From Poecilobothrus nobilitatus (lineage: Eukaryota > Arthropoda > Insecta > Diptera > Dolichopodidae), in contig OX352772.1 of assembly GCA_947095535.1 (NCBI GenBank), positions 276,406,336-276,470,335 of the forward strand: a stretch of DNA of 64,000 nucleotides, written 5' to 3'. Below are positions 1 to 12,648 of this stretch, piece after piece (the first letter of the stretch is position 1; every line of letters starts with the position of its first letter). Below the pieces are notes generated by a model. That model ran no database searches, was not told the origin of the DNA, and worked only from the letters and a program-made list of their open reading frames with translations. A program made the position numbers and the translations under genes.

Positions 1-1919
1 TTATTCGGCAGATTGTTAAATAAATATGAAGACCTTTTTGTAAAAATGCATATTCTGGGCTTTTGGAATTCATAAATTACTGGTATTTTTTTTAGCTCAT
101 AAGGTTGTATTTCTCTTACTAAATTTAATTTATCTATAAATATATAACTATATGTGCTTTACCAGATGATCTTACCTTGTCAACTTTAACCTAATGTATG
201 CATACTGACATAGTTTTAATTTTTGGTGAATGTTGTACTATTTTAGAGTTTCTATAGCATTGCTTTAATGCGGATTTGTTTTGTAGAATTGAGCAAATAA
301 TATTAAAAAATCAGCTTCACAATAATTATGTAGAGACAACCAAAAAAAAAATTATATTTCATTAAATGACAAAAATTTCTTGTATAAGAAAAAAAACCAA
401 AATTTGATTACATTTAATTATTTTAGTGATACAAATATAATTATAATAATTTTTATAAGGTTGTGAATTTTATCATTAATTTTTTAAAACTGTCTTCTAA
501 ATGTTATATTTTTTTTAAATTCTTTTTGAATTTTAATATACGTTAATATGCTTTAATTATACGTTCAAGTTTATTTTATATTTAAAATTTGGAAAAATGT
601 AATTTTTATTGAAAAATACATATACTTACAAACAATACATGATATCAATACATAATATAACTATGTACATGATATCAATAAGGATAATAATACATGAAAT
701 CCTGGTGGGAAAAAAACCTATTCATAATCATAATCATTTTTGGGTTAAACTTTTTATATACAATGTTAAAACTGCATTAACGCTTTAAATTATTGATTGG
801 AATTTATTTGCATCAACTTATTATATAAAGTGTTTTCCTTAAATTTTTATTTTTTTTTAATCCATTTTATTTTTATGGCTTAGCGCTAATAACTTTAAGC
901 ATTTTTCAAGCGTTTAAGAAAAATTCTTAACATGAAAATTTATTCTCACGAACAAATTGTGAAAATAAAAAATGATTTTATGGTTATAATAATAGTAAGT
1001 TTATATGTACATATGTATACACATATATATATTAATATAATTTATTCATTTAAAAAATATAAGATTTCTCTATAAAATAATAATTAAATCACTTAAATGT
1101 GTAATAAATAGCATTTTATAATGCACAGAGTTCAGCTTTTTCGCAAATTTAAAAAAAATTTAATCTGTAATTTACTTTTGCTAATACTTAGGTCGCTATG
1201 TTCTTATATGAACTTATTTTCTTGTTATAATATTTTTAAAATTATTTTCTAAAATTTCTTTATTATTTTTTTAGATGTTCCCTCCTTACATATCGACCTA
1301 TCCAAGTACAAGTATTACAAGCCGGAAAAGTTAATTTTGAGTTAGAAGGTTCTAAAGTTTTTCATATTTTTTTAATTAATTTTTGAAGACGTAAATGTCG
1401 GAATTTTAACCTGGACTTTTGCCAGATATATATTTTTTTGTAAATTTTAATATTGTTTGTTAAAATTTTAGAGATATCAGCTAGCTTTCGAGATACTTGA
1501 CTTGTCATACTTTATTTTCCTTTCATTTTTTGAAAAACACAAAAACATATTGAGATGTAATTCATTTAGGGCTGCCAGGTGAAATCCATACAAAAAACGG
1601 AGTTTATAATTTTTCAGCGGGAGAACAACCTCCAAAACCGGAGTAATAAAAAAAACTTTAATTTTTAATATATTTGTATTACTTATAAGCAAAATTCTTG
1701 TTTATTATATTAGTCATTTTTACAGTACATATGTTTATAACAATAAAAAAATAACGAAAAATAAAATAATGTACTATTTGTTAATAAATTCTCCATAAAC
1801 AGTTTAAATAAAATCAATAACATAAATTAATAAAATACTGTTGAACTTAAACACTTTGGTTAGAAACTTTCTTTTATTTTTGTCACAGCTTTTGAATAAC
1901 TTATATTTTTCTTTTTTCT
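1..1919. other. non-coding A+T-rich sequence
   Basis: No reading frame with recognisable protein features on either strand. The stretch is homopolymer-rich. A slightly more G+C-rich patch around 1560-1645 resembles eroded transposon DNA, but I cannot assign it. Confidence 0.5.
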
Positions 1920-2574
1920 TCAAAAAATGTTTTTGAAAGTTGTAACTAACTCTCTTGTTAAAGGTGTTCTTATTATTGAAGGCCCAGAAACTGGTTCATC
2001 TGTTTTCTTAGGAGACTCTATCTTAGCTTCTGAATTGTAACAAATGAGACAATTTTTAACCTTAATATCACAAATACAAGGATTCTTTGTATCTTTTATA
2101 TTCTTTTTACAATTGTTGTGACAGATTTCACTTTTGTTTTGTTCAGCACAATTTCTTTATTTTCTATTCTAGAAGGTTGATTAGAGGATGATTTTTTATT
2201 TAAACTTGTATCAGTAGGTAAATTAATATTACTTTTATTAAAGTCAGTATTAGTATTTTGGGTTAAGCTTAAAAAATTATTATTACTATTAATTTTGATA
2301 TTTTCATAATCATGATAAGCATTTAATTTTGTTTCACTCTTATTAAAATTTGTTGTTTTAATTTTATTTTCAATTAAGTTAATTCCACTGTTATTAGTAT
2401 TGGTACTATTATTATTATTATTATTATTATCTAAATTTAAGTTTAAATTGTAATTATTTTCATTGTTATTATTATTATTTCCATCATTACCATCATCATC
2501 ATTATCATCATCCGATGATGAATTAATAAAATCATCCTCTGCATCATCTCATTCCATAAAAGATAAATCATAAT
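1920..2574 (-). pseudogene. Asn/Asp-rich then Cys-rich reading frame downstream of the viral-like N gene
   Basis: Not a family I recognise. Read on the minus strand directly after the nucleocapsid-like gene, one frame stays open for about 400 bases apart from a single TGA near 2538. It encodes an acidic run (SSSDDDNDDDGNDG) followed by poly-Asn and NLNLNLD repeats. Near 2160 the frame shifts and continues as a Cys-rich segment (CHNNCKK, CICDIKVKNCLICY), then a Ser/Pro/Thr tail ending at a TGA at 1920-1922. The spaced cysteines look like a metal-binding knuckle. It could be the 3' part of a host gene joined to the viral insertion, or low-complexity DNA that happens to be open. The trinucleotide (ATT)n runs make chance openness possible; the Cys-rich part is harder to explain by repeats. 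At least one stop and one shift, so not functional as it stands. Confidence 0.4.
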
Positions 2575-3356
2575 TAGGAAAATCAATGTCAAAGTTTGTG
2601 GCAGCTGGTGAAATTGTTCCAGAAATTCCTGCTTGAGCATCTAGCATGTTTAAAGATTTACAAATTTCTTCCCTCTTATCTTCTGATACAACTCCAGACA
2701 TGAATGATGGTTTATTATTGGATTCTGCATAATTAAATTTAAACGATCAATGTTTGCCAGTAATTTCTCATTTTGCTTCCAAATCACCTTGTGTTCCTCT
2801 AGCAGATAATATAAGAGAGCTTTCATCAATGTTTTCCCTGAAGCTCCTCTAGGAAAGATACTAGCAGCTATAATGGTTCTCATTGGATAATTTCCAAATT
2901 TTGATGGCGGAGTGACCATTTTAGGTAGACGGTTTTCTCCTACTTTAAGTAAACTTAAAGTATAGACTGACCAAGCTGCTGCAACTCTTTCGTTTCGGCT
3001 GTCCCACTATTTCCAACATTATTTCTAATTTCATACCTTTTTTTAAGATTAGCAAGCTTGATTTTAGCTGATGGAGTGCATTTTCTGACCATTTTATCAA
3101 TATTATTTCCCCTGGTCAAAAATAAAGTGATCATTTCCATTACATCACCAGTAATATTAGCTTCACTTCTACCTGCCTTCTCCACTCTAGCATAAATAAA
3201 ATTTGCTATTGCAACCAGATTGAGCTCTTGATATTCAAACTCTTTAATCAAATCCAAGAAAAGTTGTTGCACACTTGTACTGACTAGATCTCTAACCAAT
3301 TCATCAGCGTGATCAAATAAAGCTGAAAAATCTGCAACTTTTGGTTGCGTAGTCAT
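2575..3356 (-). pseudogene. endogenous phenuivirus-like nucleocapsid (N) gene, broken
   Basis: Endogenous viral element matching the nucleocapsid family shared by phleboviruses and tenuiviruses (Pfam Tenui_N/PF05733 type), which coats negative-strand RNA genomes. The start at 3356 opens MTTQPKVADF. About residues 40-100 carry the family's core: an FEYQELN helix, then a GDVMEMITLFLTRGN-K-M block followed by a Lys-rich stretch and a Lys-Lys-Arg-Tyr. A second block after a frameshift near 2968 has LPK...YPMRTIIAASIFP, the family's central LP/YP hydrophobic region. A C-terminal block lies after another shift near 2670 (KREEICKSLNMLD). Total span of about 255 codons agrees with a full-length N of about 240-250 residues. 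At least two frameshifts make it non-functional as a single frame. Insects commonly carry DNA copies of such genes made by retrotransposon reverse transcriptase. Family call fairly secure; genus not determined. Confidence 0.72.
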
Positions 3357-3564
3357 ATTATTAATTAATTGTTAATTTGTTATTGATAACAATGTTTATT
3401 TATGTTTTAAATAAATTTACTACATATTATAATTCATTTTGGTACAAAGTTCAGCTTTATCTATTTGTATAGACAAACAATTCCTTTCCTCAGTCCAAAA
3501 ATTTCCCATCAATTTATGTTACATTTGTCAAATTAAAATGTATGTTTTCTAATGCGTGTAGATG

Positions 3565-4490
3565 CGTGTTGCCCTATTCCTTTTGTAATAAAAAATACTG
3601 GTATCTGCTTGCGGACAAACTAACTGTTTGGAAATCGTACCAAACGACTTTTACTTTACCTTCACTGTTTTCGCTCCTTAAATTTATCTATTTCTTTTAG
3701 TTCTCACAATATTCTTGTTGATTAAATGATTATCATAATCTTGTAAATTACTTTCTTTTCATTATCACTAAAATTTTTATATGCTTCTCAAATATTACAT
3801 TCGTCTTGGCTTATGAAATACTATATTAAATTCGCTTATAAAAATATCATGATATTGCCTTTGCGATATGTCAATATGCTATTTTGTTCTTGAGACAGAC
3901 GATACATAATTGCTCTGTTCAAATCTGGTGATAAAAACTTTTTTTTTGTTGATTTTCTTACATAAAACGATTCGACAGCAGGAAACGACATTATAACTTC
4001 TGATCTAACTTTTTATTAGTGTCAATAGTATTCATAAACATTTGTTGACAGACTTGCACCTCTTTTAAGTCACCGTCAATATATTTTTTTAAAAAATACT
4101 TTCTCACCGCTTCTCTTTTTATTTTTGGTTAACAGTTTCACCTAATCTCCAAAAGTTATTAAATATTTCAAGTCGTTCGTCTGAAGAAAATTTCTTAAAA
4201 TATTCTAATTTACAAGAACAAGCAGTCTTCATCTGACGAGCAGGTTTAATTTTTCCATGTCGCATTTTGTGCTCAAAGCCAAACTTTAAAGATTATTTTA
4301 ACTTTGTTTTTTTTCCATTAACTTGGATTAGCTTTTCTTTTCTTTCCAGAATTGGTTTTGAGAGTGGGTTTTTGATTTCCTTAGAGATGTTATCATACTA
4401 AATTCTGGAGATTCTTCTGCACTGTCACTTGCATTTTGTAATTCGTCACCAGGGTCATAATTACTATGGTCTGGCGAAAAATCAAGTTCC
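3565..4490 (-). pseudogene. unclassified insect repeat protein, family A, copy 1 (decayed)
   Basis: Reading down the minus strand, an acidic N-terminal piece (ELDFSPDHSNYDPGDE) is followed by CSCKLEYFKKFSSDERLEIF with NNFWRLGE, then a Lys/Arg-rich segment with VQVCQQMFMNTID. Next come SFPAVESFYVRKSTKKKFLS and LNRAIMYRL, and finally VVWYDFQT and FYYKR. This order matches a multi-copy family of uncharacterised insect proteins that I know only as 'uncharacterized LOC' entries: a C...C-K/R..R..IF..FW.L head, a VCK..F..T+.I segment, an HY.R..S.R.YL block, and a D-F-Q...YYKR strand that may be part of an RNase H-like fold. At least four frameshifts or stops interrupt it. A second copy lies at 44139-44780, so the family is dispersed and transposon-like. 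Superfamily not determined. Confidence 0.5.
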
Positions 4491-4499
4491 CTTAAATAA

Positions 4500-7400
4500 A
4501 ATTTTAAAATTTTCTAAATAAAATTATAATAAAAAAGTTCTAAATAAAATTTTATTTTATTTTAAAAACGGTAGAATTTAGTACTTTTTTTTATAACGGT
4601 TTGATTTTAAAATTTAAAATTTTACCTTCAGTTGATTTTGTTGTTTAAAAAGATTGTCTAATATCAAATAATAATTCAATCTTTTTTGGAAATTCAAAAT
4701 AAAAAAAAATATAAAATATTTTTTCATAAACTATCGGTATTAACTTAAAAAAAATCTTAAAAAATTAGTTAACCATATACGATCCTTAATGAGAAAATAA
4801 ATAATTATAAGTTTATGATATAAAAATATTGATTTTGTAATTGAAAAGAAAATATAAATAGTAATTAAAAGAATTTTTTTTTTCAATAGATTTCTATTGA
4901 TTTTAGATATTGGTTGTTTAAAAGGTTAAAGAATTTACTATCTAAAATTAAAAGAAAAAATATATAATTAAATATATATATAAAATATATAATAAATATA
5001 TATTTTCGTATTTATAATATACGAAAAGTCAATAAAATTCCACAAAAATGAAAAAAATAAATACTGAGCATCATTTAAATTCGAAAGGATTCGAAGAATC
5101 ATGAAACCGCCTTTTTCTTGCACCAAGAATATTATACTAATATTATTACTTAATATTATTTTCCTCATCGCTACTGCTGCAGTAATATTAAAATCGACAT
5201 TTATTTTTTACTTTATTATTTAAAATTTATTTTTTATCACTTTTATATTCAAAAAATTCACTTTTGTTCTTTCAACACTGCACTGAAACAAGCTTTCCCC
5301 AATTAAAGAGTAAATGAATAAAAAACGGGGGTTTTGATTGAGGAGACTAGAATAATTTCCATATAAAATACAATACACAATGGCAATATTTTTTGACGTT
5401 TCATTTTTTAATGATGGCATCAAAAGTGAATGATACATTAAAAAAATAATAATAATAATAATAAAAATAATGATGACTTTGTGCCCAGTATGTTTTATTT
5501 AATATTATGTATTTATTTTTGAAAAATGAATATTGTTTTTTATTGTTTGTGAGTTAAACTGTATGCCAAATATATTTAATTAATAGCATAAAATAAAGTA
5601 AATAATCAATTATTTGTACAGTTTAATGAAATTTTACGAAGTTTACGATCATATTATTATAGTCATTATCAGACGCAATTTTCGTTCTTAGGTCTTTCAA
5701 CATTTTAAACATTTGACCTTAAAGATTCTTAAAAACTAGATAGTATTAGACTGCTTTCTTACTATACATAGATACATAAAATGCACCAAAGAAATTTGTC
5801 CACTCAGAAATATACAAATTTAAAAACTCACAAATATAAGTTTTTTTATTTGCAAGAAATATAAATTCAAGTTTAGCTAAGTTGCTTTTGAAATTTCCAA
5901 CAATAGTTTCTATATGTCATTGGTCTGGTTTGTAATTTTTCGCTCTTCATCGATATGTGATTTTATATGTCAAAATAAAAAAAATTAAAAATAAAATAAC
6001 GCCAAATAACGAATAAAAAACAATGAATTTCAATATTTTGGATTCTTTGTTTCTTCGAAAGTTTTCAACTATTGTTTTATAGAATATTTGTCAACTCCGC
6101 AGAAAATTGGTAACGGCTATTCAATGTCCTTGAAATAAAAAGATGTATTGGAATTTTCTGATACTTTACTAAGTGGTGTTATTTGCTAATTTCTCCGTTA
6201 ACCTTACAATTAACTCTTCTGATTTTTGTAAGTTTAATAAAATTTTTTAAATTTTCAACGTAAAAACTTTTTTAAATAAATGTTATTTAATTTTAGAAAA
6301 TTTTTCGGATGGTTAAGACTTTATTGTATTTGTTTTTTTGACGTTTGGTTTGACCACGAGCATATATTTCTTATATAAATTTTAGTTTATAAATGATATC
6401 AATATTTCACTAAGCCTGTTGCATAAAATATCAATAATAACAGTTTTTCTTTTTCTTAAATTTTATTTCTTAATTCTTCATAATGTTATTATAAATTAAA
6501 AATATTTTACTAGTGTCGACCCCCACCCCACAGCTGACTTTTTGTAAGAACCTTTTTTAATATTTTTTCCGATAAAAACACTTCTTCACGTTTTAACACT
6601 GCTTCCTCTAACAACTTTTTTTAATTTTTATTCTAATTTATCAAACAACAACAAGTACATATACACGTACATATTTAAAATGTGGGAATCAATTATTCTG
6701 CAATATACATATATTTGATTTTTATAAAGTAAAGTGTGTAATAAGTAATAACACACAAAATGTGTTAGCACTCTTTTCACTTTTCTATTGTGATTGAAAT
6801 TAAACACTTTTCTATTGTGATTGAAATTAACATAGCGATTGAAAATAACACACTTTTCTATTCTTTATATCTCAAAAATGGTTAGAGATAGAGAAAAAGT
6901 TATTAGGTACTAATTATAGGGCTTGAAAAGTTGTTTCGAAATATGCTATAAAAAGTGCCTCAAATACAGGGTGTTTCAAAAGAAAATTGAATTTGAAACA
7001 TAATTTTTTCATTTTAAGTCATTTTGAACCTTCATAACTTTGTAACTGTTATAATATGGGAATCATTACTCTACAGCTTACTCTACATGCTTTTGTTTTA
7101 TTTCCATATAGCAAGCCCTTCAATAGTTCTAGATTTCTTTATGAAAAGTCGCTAAAACATCTTTAACCTCTCATATCTCGAAAAGGGTCCAGAATAGACC
7201 CCCTTCCAATAGAATTTTTTGTTCGTGTCGACATGCCCGATCACCCATTTGAAGGAAGACCATGAAGTGGAATAATAATTAAAATTATAGCCATTTTTAA
7301 GTTTATCAATTGAAGCGTATAAACAAAAGTTTAAATCAATTGTTAATTGTCAAAGTTTAATGTTAATTTATTATTCAATACAATAGAAATATCAATATGT

Positions 7401-8255
7401 ATATTGCATTTGCATATAAAAATTATTTTATATTCTATTTTATAGTGAATTATATCAGTAGTAAAGTATATATATCTTATTAATATGATAAAAATTATTT
7501 TTCCCCGATTCAAAGAAAAAAAAATTTTTTTTTAAAGTTGTGCAAAATTTGACTTTTTCATTTGTTTTTTATTTTATTTTTGGTTTAATTAACTATAATT
7601 AGAAATTTTAATGAACTCTTTCATTTTCAATAGTTTTTTTTTTTTTTAATATTATTTAAATATATTTTATTATTTAAATAAATTTTTTTTAAATATGTAA
7701 CTTTATTATAATAGAACATTAGTGGTTTCATAATTAATATTGTTAATATGTGCCAATATTCATAATAGCCTGTAAGTTAACACTTTATCAACAAAATAAA
7801 AATATATTGAAGAAATTGATTAAAAATAAAATAAAGGGATTTAAAAAGATTTTTCTGAAAATTGTTTGTTTATTATATGTAAAAAATTATAAAAATTAAA
7901 ATTGAATATATTGAGTATAGATTATAGTTATTATTTTGCAATTGTTTTAGTCTATTAATCGGCTTCATATACATATGCCGAATTTCATTAAAATACCTAA
8001 TATTTTTTTTTCGGAAAATAATGGAAAAATTATGTATATATTTAAAGTTTTTCATTAATAATCTTAATCACTATTATCATTTCTTTTAATATTCTTTTTA
8101 TTCAAATTTATATACATACATATATATATTAAAACACAGTGGCCTGTACAAAAAAAAAAAGAAAATAAAACAAATAAAAAAACTTCCTTCACAATAAGGC
8201 ATAAATTATTGAACCGCAATAATATTAGAGTTAGTTAATAAGCAAATTAAATTAT

Positions 8256-8286
<31 letters not shown>

Positions 8287-9020
8287 TAAAAAATATTTAA
8301 TAAAACATATAGTTGCACTTAAAAAATAAAACCAAATTAGTAGTTATAAATTCTTATAAAATGATGTATATATAATATAATATATAATACATAATATATA
8401 ATATAAGATAATAATTTATATATATATTCATATATAAATAAATAAAATATATTATATATAAAAAAAATGATACGAAATTTATGAAACAATAAAAAAAACA
8501 AAAATCAGTAAAATTACTTATTGGGTAATAACTAATATGATACAACAAACTTAAGTCGACTGTAAGAAAACTTATAAATTTATTTTATAATAACAATCTT
8601 GTTTTTAAGATCTGTTTTTTTGATCTAGTCTCCATTGCAAGGAATTAAAATATTATTAAAGTAATATTTTTAAACAATTAACATCATATGGATAACATCG
8701 CTGATTCTACAAAATAAATATTTTTCATAAGATGACATAACATGTTATGTCATATTGCCACAGATTTTCTTTTAAAAATTAATATCAAAATGAAAATATT
8801 ATATAAAATATTATTTTTAAATATCTGAAAATAATTTTGAATGTATTAAAAAATGAAACAAAAAAAAGAAGAGATAATGCAGTACAAAGCAGATAAGAAC
8901 CTTTCTAATTTCTGTATCCATTTAATTTTTTTTATTATTTTATATTTATTATTTTGAAAAAATTACTGTTATTTAAAAAAAACTCTTAAAATTACTTATT
9001 GCATGTAAAATGTAAACCTC
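4500..9020. other. long non-coding interval
   Basis: No supportable gene in about 4.5 kb. It contains AT microsatellite at 4960-5030 and 8360-8460, poly-A/T runs, a 27-bp direct repeat (listed separately), and a 6960-7270 patch with a CAGGGTGTTTC-like start and clause-like G+C-richer DNA that may be an eroded DNA transposon end. Confidence 0.5.
6778..6831. repeat. two tandem copies of a 27-bp unit
   Basis: The unit CACTTTTCTATTGTGATTGA plus AATTAAA is repeated head to tail at 6778-6804 and 6805-6831, differing at the last base. A degraded third piece follows (GCGATTGAAAATAACACACT). Confidence 0.85.
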
Positions 9021-9028
9021 GTACAACA

Positions 9029-9073
9029 GTATATGACTGAACCAGTAAATTTATTACTGGTTCAGTCATATAC
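9029..9073. repeat. perfect 20-bp inverted repeat, 5-nt loop
   Basis: Left arm GTATATGACTGAACCAGTAA and right arm TTACTGGTTCAGTCATATAC are exact reverse complements separated by ATTTA. There is no ORF around it. It could be a foldback end, a hairpin RNA or a small MITE core. Confidence 0.9.
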
Positions 9074-9346
9074 CGGTATTAGCATGTTCTTTTGTTAAAT
9101 TGTACTTAGATCTGTTACATCTTGGGTAACAATATTCTGAAAAAGTCATATAAATATAAAGTATATATAATATGGAGTTGCCAAGTTTTTGATTCTATAA
9201 TGTACTTGTAAATTGGTATTTTTATTTGGTTGTTGGTTTCTTATCGTTTCCTAACAATAATCTAAAACATAATCGTAAATTTATTTTTTATTTTTTAGTG
9301 AATTTCTCTGCCATATAAATGTGAACAGCCTTTCCTTTTCAGGCGT

Positions 9347-9398
9347 GGCTGTAAATGTTGTAAGAGGTAATAATTCTTACGAATCCCTGTTTACAGCC
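9347..9398. repeat. imperfect stem-loop, possible hairpin RNA
   Basis: GGCTGTAAA at 9347-9355 pairs with TTTACAGCC at 9390-9398. An inner GTAAGA pairs with TCTTAC around a short loop. The length is near that of a pre-miRNA stem but the middle is unpaired, so a function is not established. Confidence 0.45.
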
Positions 9399-9399
9399 C

Positions 9400-10422
9400 C
9401 TTCAAATTATTTTTTTTTAAATTTATTTTTTTTTTAATTTTTTAATTAATATTTTACATTTTATATAAATTTAATTGATTTTTATTGTTTTTTTTTTTAT
9501 AATTTTTCAATGGATATAGAAAATGTAAGCACAAAGGCCTTAATATAAATAAATTAAATAAACACTTAAATTAATTTCAAAATTAGCAAAGAACAAAAAA
9601 AAATATAAAATTTAAGCTTACCGAAACACAATAAATATGAAAAAAAAAATCATTTTATTCAAATTCAATTAGTAAAATAGAAAATTAATTAAACCTCGAT
9701 AACCATTTATATGTTAATTATACAACTTAACTAGTTTTTTATTTGAAATAATACACTGCCATCAAAAAAGAATAAAAGTGAGTATAAAAAAAATATTAAA
9801 TAATTATATATATGTAAAATTAATTAATATATAAATTAATTATGTGAAATATATACAGAATATAATGTATAATATTTTTAAATTTAAATTTTCGATTTAG
9901 TTTTTAAAGGATAAGATTTGTTTATTTATTAAAAAGTTAATTTAATTTTTTTTTTTAAATATTTTTTCTTTTAAATCTTAAAAAACAAATCCAATTTCAA
10001 ATTAAAAAAATTTTTTTTTAATTAATATATAGGTAACTCTTTTATAACACAATAAATATGAGTTCCATATGAAAATTGAATCCAGCACAAAAAGAGAGCC
10101 TTTACGGCGCCGAAAACTTTTTAGAAAGTAATAATTTTTCTTTAATTGCAAATAAACAATTTAAGTTTAATTAAAAATTCGAATAGTCCTATTACATTTA
10201 CCTATTTAATATTTATTCCATCGTATAATAAAGAGAAATGGTTAAAATTTTACATTTCAGCTATTTATTTAATAATAATTATTTTAATTGATAATTAATT
10301 AAAACCGTAAACTTGAACAAATAATATTTACTACTAACAATGCATCAATCTAATTCATAATTTCTGTCATTTATGTCACAAAATTATGTTTTAAAGTTAA
10401 AAAATAAATTTTTATAAATATG
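9400..10422. other. non-coding A+T-rich sequence
   Basis: Only homopolymer and AT-rich DNA is seen; no coding or structured element found. Confidence 0.5.
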
Positions 10423-10435
10423 TATGATGGTTATT

Positions 10436-10715
10436 ATTTATTTATTTATTTATATTAATATTACAAACCACATACGATATTACAATATTACAAAACCATC
10501 GGCTACTAAGGCAATTATAGGTCAAATATTATTATTAAATTATATACTAATATTATTTATTTTGTTTATATTATATATTTTATATTTACCCTATATTTGG
10601 TAGCAAGGGGGATTTGTTTTCAATTAATAAAACTTGCTACCATGCAGAATTTCAACCCGCACTCCCTCTGTTAATAAGCCACGTGCTTGACCACTAGGCC
10701 ACCGAGAGGCCTCTA
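10436..10715 (-). mobile_element. tRNA-derived SINE, family S1, copy 1, with 13-bp target duplication
   Basis: On the minus strand the element starts near 10715 with a tRNA-like head: an A-box-like TGGCCTAGTGGT and a degenerate B box (GGGTTGAAATTC). A unique body follows with the family signature CCATCGGCTACTAAGGC on the plus strand, then a (TAAA/ATAA)n tail at 10436-10460. The 13-bp duplication TATGATGGTTATT flanks it exactly at 10423-10435 and 10716-10728, showing retroposition. Two related copies lie at 39764-40041 and 40053-40187. SINEs use pol III and borrow a partner LINE's machinery; the partner is unknown here. Confidence 0.88.
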
Positions 10716-10728
10716 TATGATGGTTATT

Positions 10729-12536
10729 TTAAATAAAATAAATACCTTAAATTAAATAAAATTAATTGTTTATTAAGTGTTTTTTTCCAACCTTTTCGAA
10801 TTGATATCAGTTTAAAACTAATCTCAAAAGAAATTACAATTACATCAATTATCTCTTTATTAATAATTAATTACGTTATAGCTTATGTCAATAAGTAAAA
10901 TTAGGCGTTATACCACTATTGTTATTAGCTCCAATGTTATTATTCTTAACGTCTACATATGTATATATTATTAATTATAATTTATCAATTAAGTAATTAT
11001 TCCTAATTTATAAAAAATAATATTGATATACTAATTCATTTAAATTCAAATTTATTTATCTAATTTTTTTTCTGTAAAAAATTAATAAAATTTATTTTTA
11101 TTTTATATTTTACAAATATGATATTTTCTTTTAAAATTTTCTCTCTTTTCTTATTTATAATACGTAATTCGAAATTTGTGATTAATCGTTTTTCCAAATA
11201 TATTTTTATTCAATTTTTATTCAACTTCAAAACCTGAAGCATAGCACAGATAGAGATATGTGTAAATAAAGATTGTGGTAAATACATACTTATGTATGTA
11301 TTAATGGAGTATAGTATTTTTAAAGAATTTGAACAATTTTCTTATACAAATATATATATATTATGATGTATTTCAGAATTTTTCTATTGTGCAAAATTGT
11401 GCTGTAAAAGAAGTTGCCTGTATTATACATATGTATATAAACTAAAAATAATTTTTATATATGTATTTGCAAATTATATTATAAAAAATGTAAAATTTAA
11501 TGTAGGTAATAAAAAAAAATGGTAATTGAATTTTTAATTTTATTTTTATTTCCGAAAAATTTTTAGTTTTTTTTTTTTTTTTTTACCAAAATATTTTAAT
11601 ACCAATAATTATTTCCAACACAGATAATAGGAATCTAAATATTCTATATTAAATAAAAACATATAAAAAAATTACAACAACAAGTTAGATAAATTTTATT
11701 TAAAAATAAATATAAAAAAAAACAAAGCTAATAACAATAAATAAAATTAATTGTTATATATATAAAAAAAATATGAAATTCAATTTAAAATAACTTATAT
11801 ATATAGATTTAAATTAAATAATATAAGTTGGCCCACATCCGTGAGGAAAAGAGCCCTCTATTTTGCAAGAGCATTATATGTCCTTGGGAAATTGTAATAA
11901 AATAAAAAATAAATAATGTAAATCGAAAATAATATATTTATTATTAAAATAAAAAATTAATTAAAAATTTTATGTATACAACAACAGATTATAAATGAGA
12001 GATTATTGTACAATATTTAGATAAATTTTATGAAAATTTTCAATTGGAAAACAATTAAAATAAAAGAATAAAATATTATATAAATAAATATTTATTTAGT
12101 TTGAAATGAAAACGAAAAAAAAAATTTAATAAAAATATTTAAAAAAAAAAGTATCAAAAATCATTAATATATTTATTGTATAGACCAAAAAATTGTTATT
12201 AAAAAAAAAAAAAAAAAATTAAATAAAAAAAAAAGACATAATAGTTAAAAAAAATAACAAGATTTGTAGAAAATCAAAAATACATTTAAGTAAAAAAAAA
12301 AAAAAAAATAAAACCAAAGCTTATTCATTATTAATGTTTTTATGTATATAAAAAATTTTATATTACAGTGTTTTTTTTTTTTTTTTTTAAATCTTTATAT
12401 TCCTTTATACTCGACAGCAATATTTTATTAGTTGCACAATAGTTTTAAGTTACTTTAATTTCAGTTTGAGATTACGCATTGTGTACCTTTAATTTTATCC
12501 AATTGAATTCTATTTGAATTTTCGATATTATTTGTA
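10729..12536. other. non-coding; one unexplained G+C-richer island
   Basis: No gene is supported. A compact island at about 11828-11885 (GGCCCACATCCGTGAGGAAA and following, then GCAAGAGCATTATATGTCCT) stands out from its surroundings and is followed by an A-rich tail. It resembles a LINE 3' end but I cannot name it. The rest is A/T homopolymer. Confidence 0.45.
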
Positions 12537-12648
12537 CTATATATATACATATATATATATAGTTATAATATATATATATATATAGTTATAATATAATATA
12601 TATTAATAGTTATAATATAATATATATTATATAATATATAGTTATATA
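12537..12648. repeat. AT microsatellite with AGTTATAAT higher-order unit
   Basis: Runs of (TA)n are punctuated by repeated AGTTATAATA blocks, ending directly at the hAT end at 12649. Confidence 0.8.

Noticed and set aside
1560..1645. hAT terminus pairing with 33346-33361 ('GCTGCCAGGT' and 'CTGGCAACCCTG')
   Set aside because: Sequences agree only in a short core, lie over 30 kb apart, and lack a common duplication.
2443..2640. 65-codon frame rich in Met/Ile on the minus strand
   Set aside because: It is an out-of-frame reading of the Asn/Asp codon repeats in the neighbouring frame.
8354..8548. 64-codon Tyr/Ile-rich frame
   Set aside because: It is a translation of an AT microsatellite, no real protein character.
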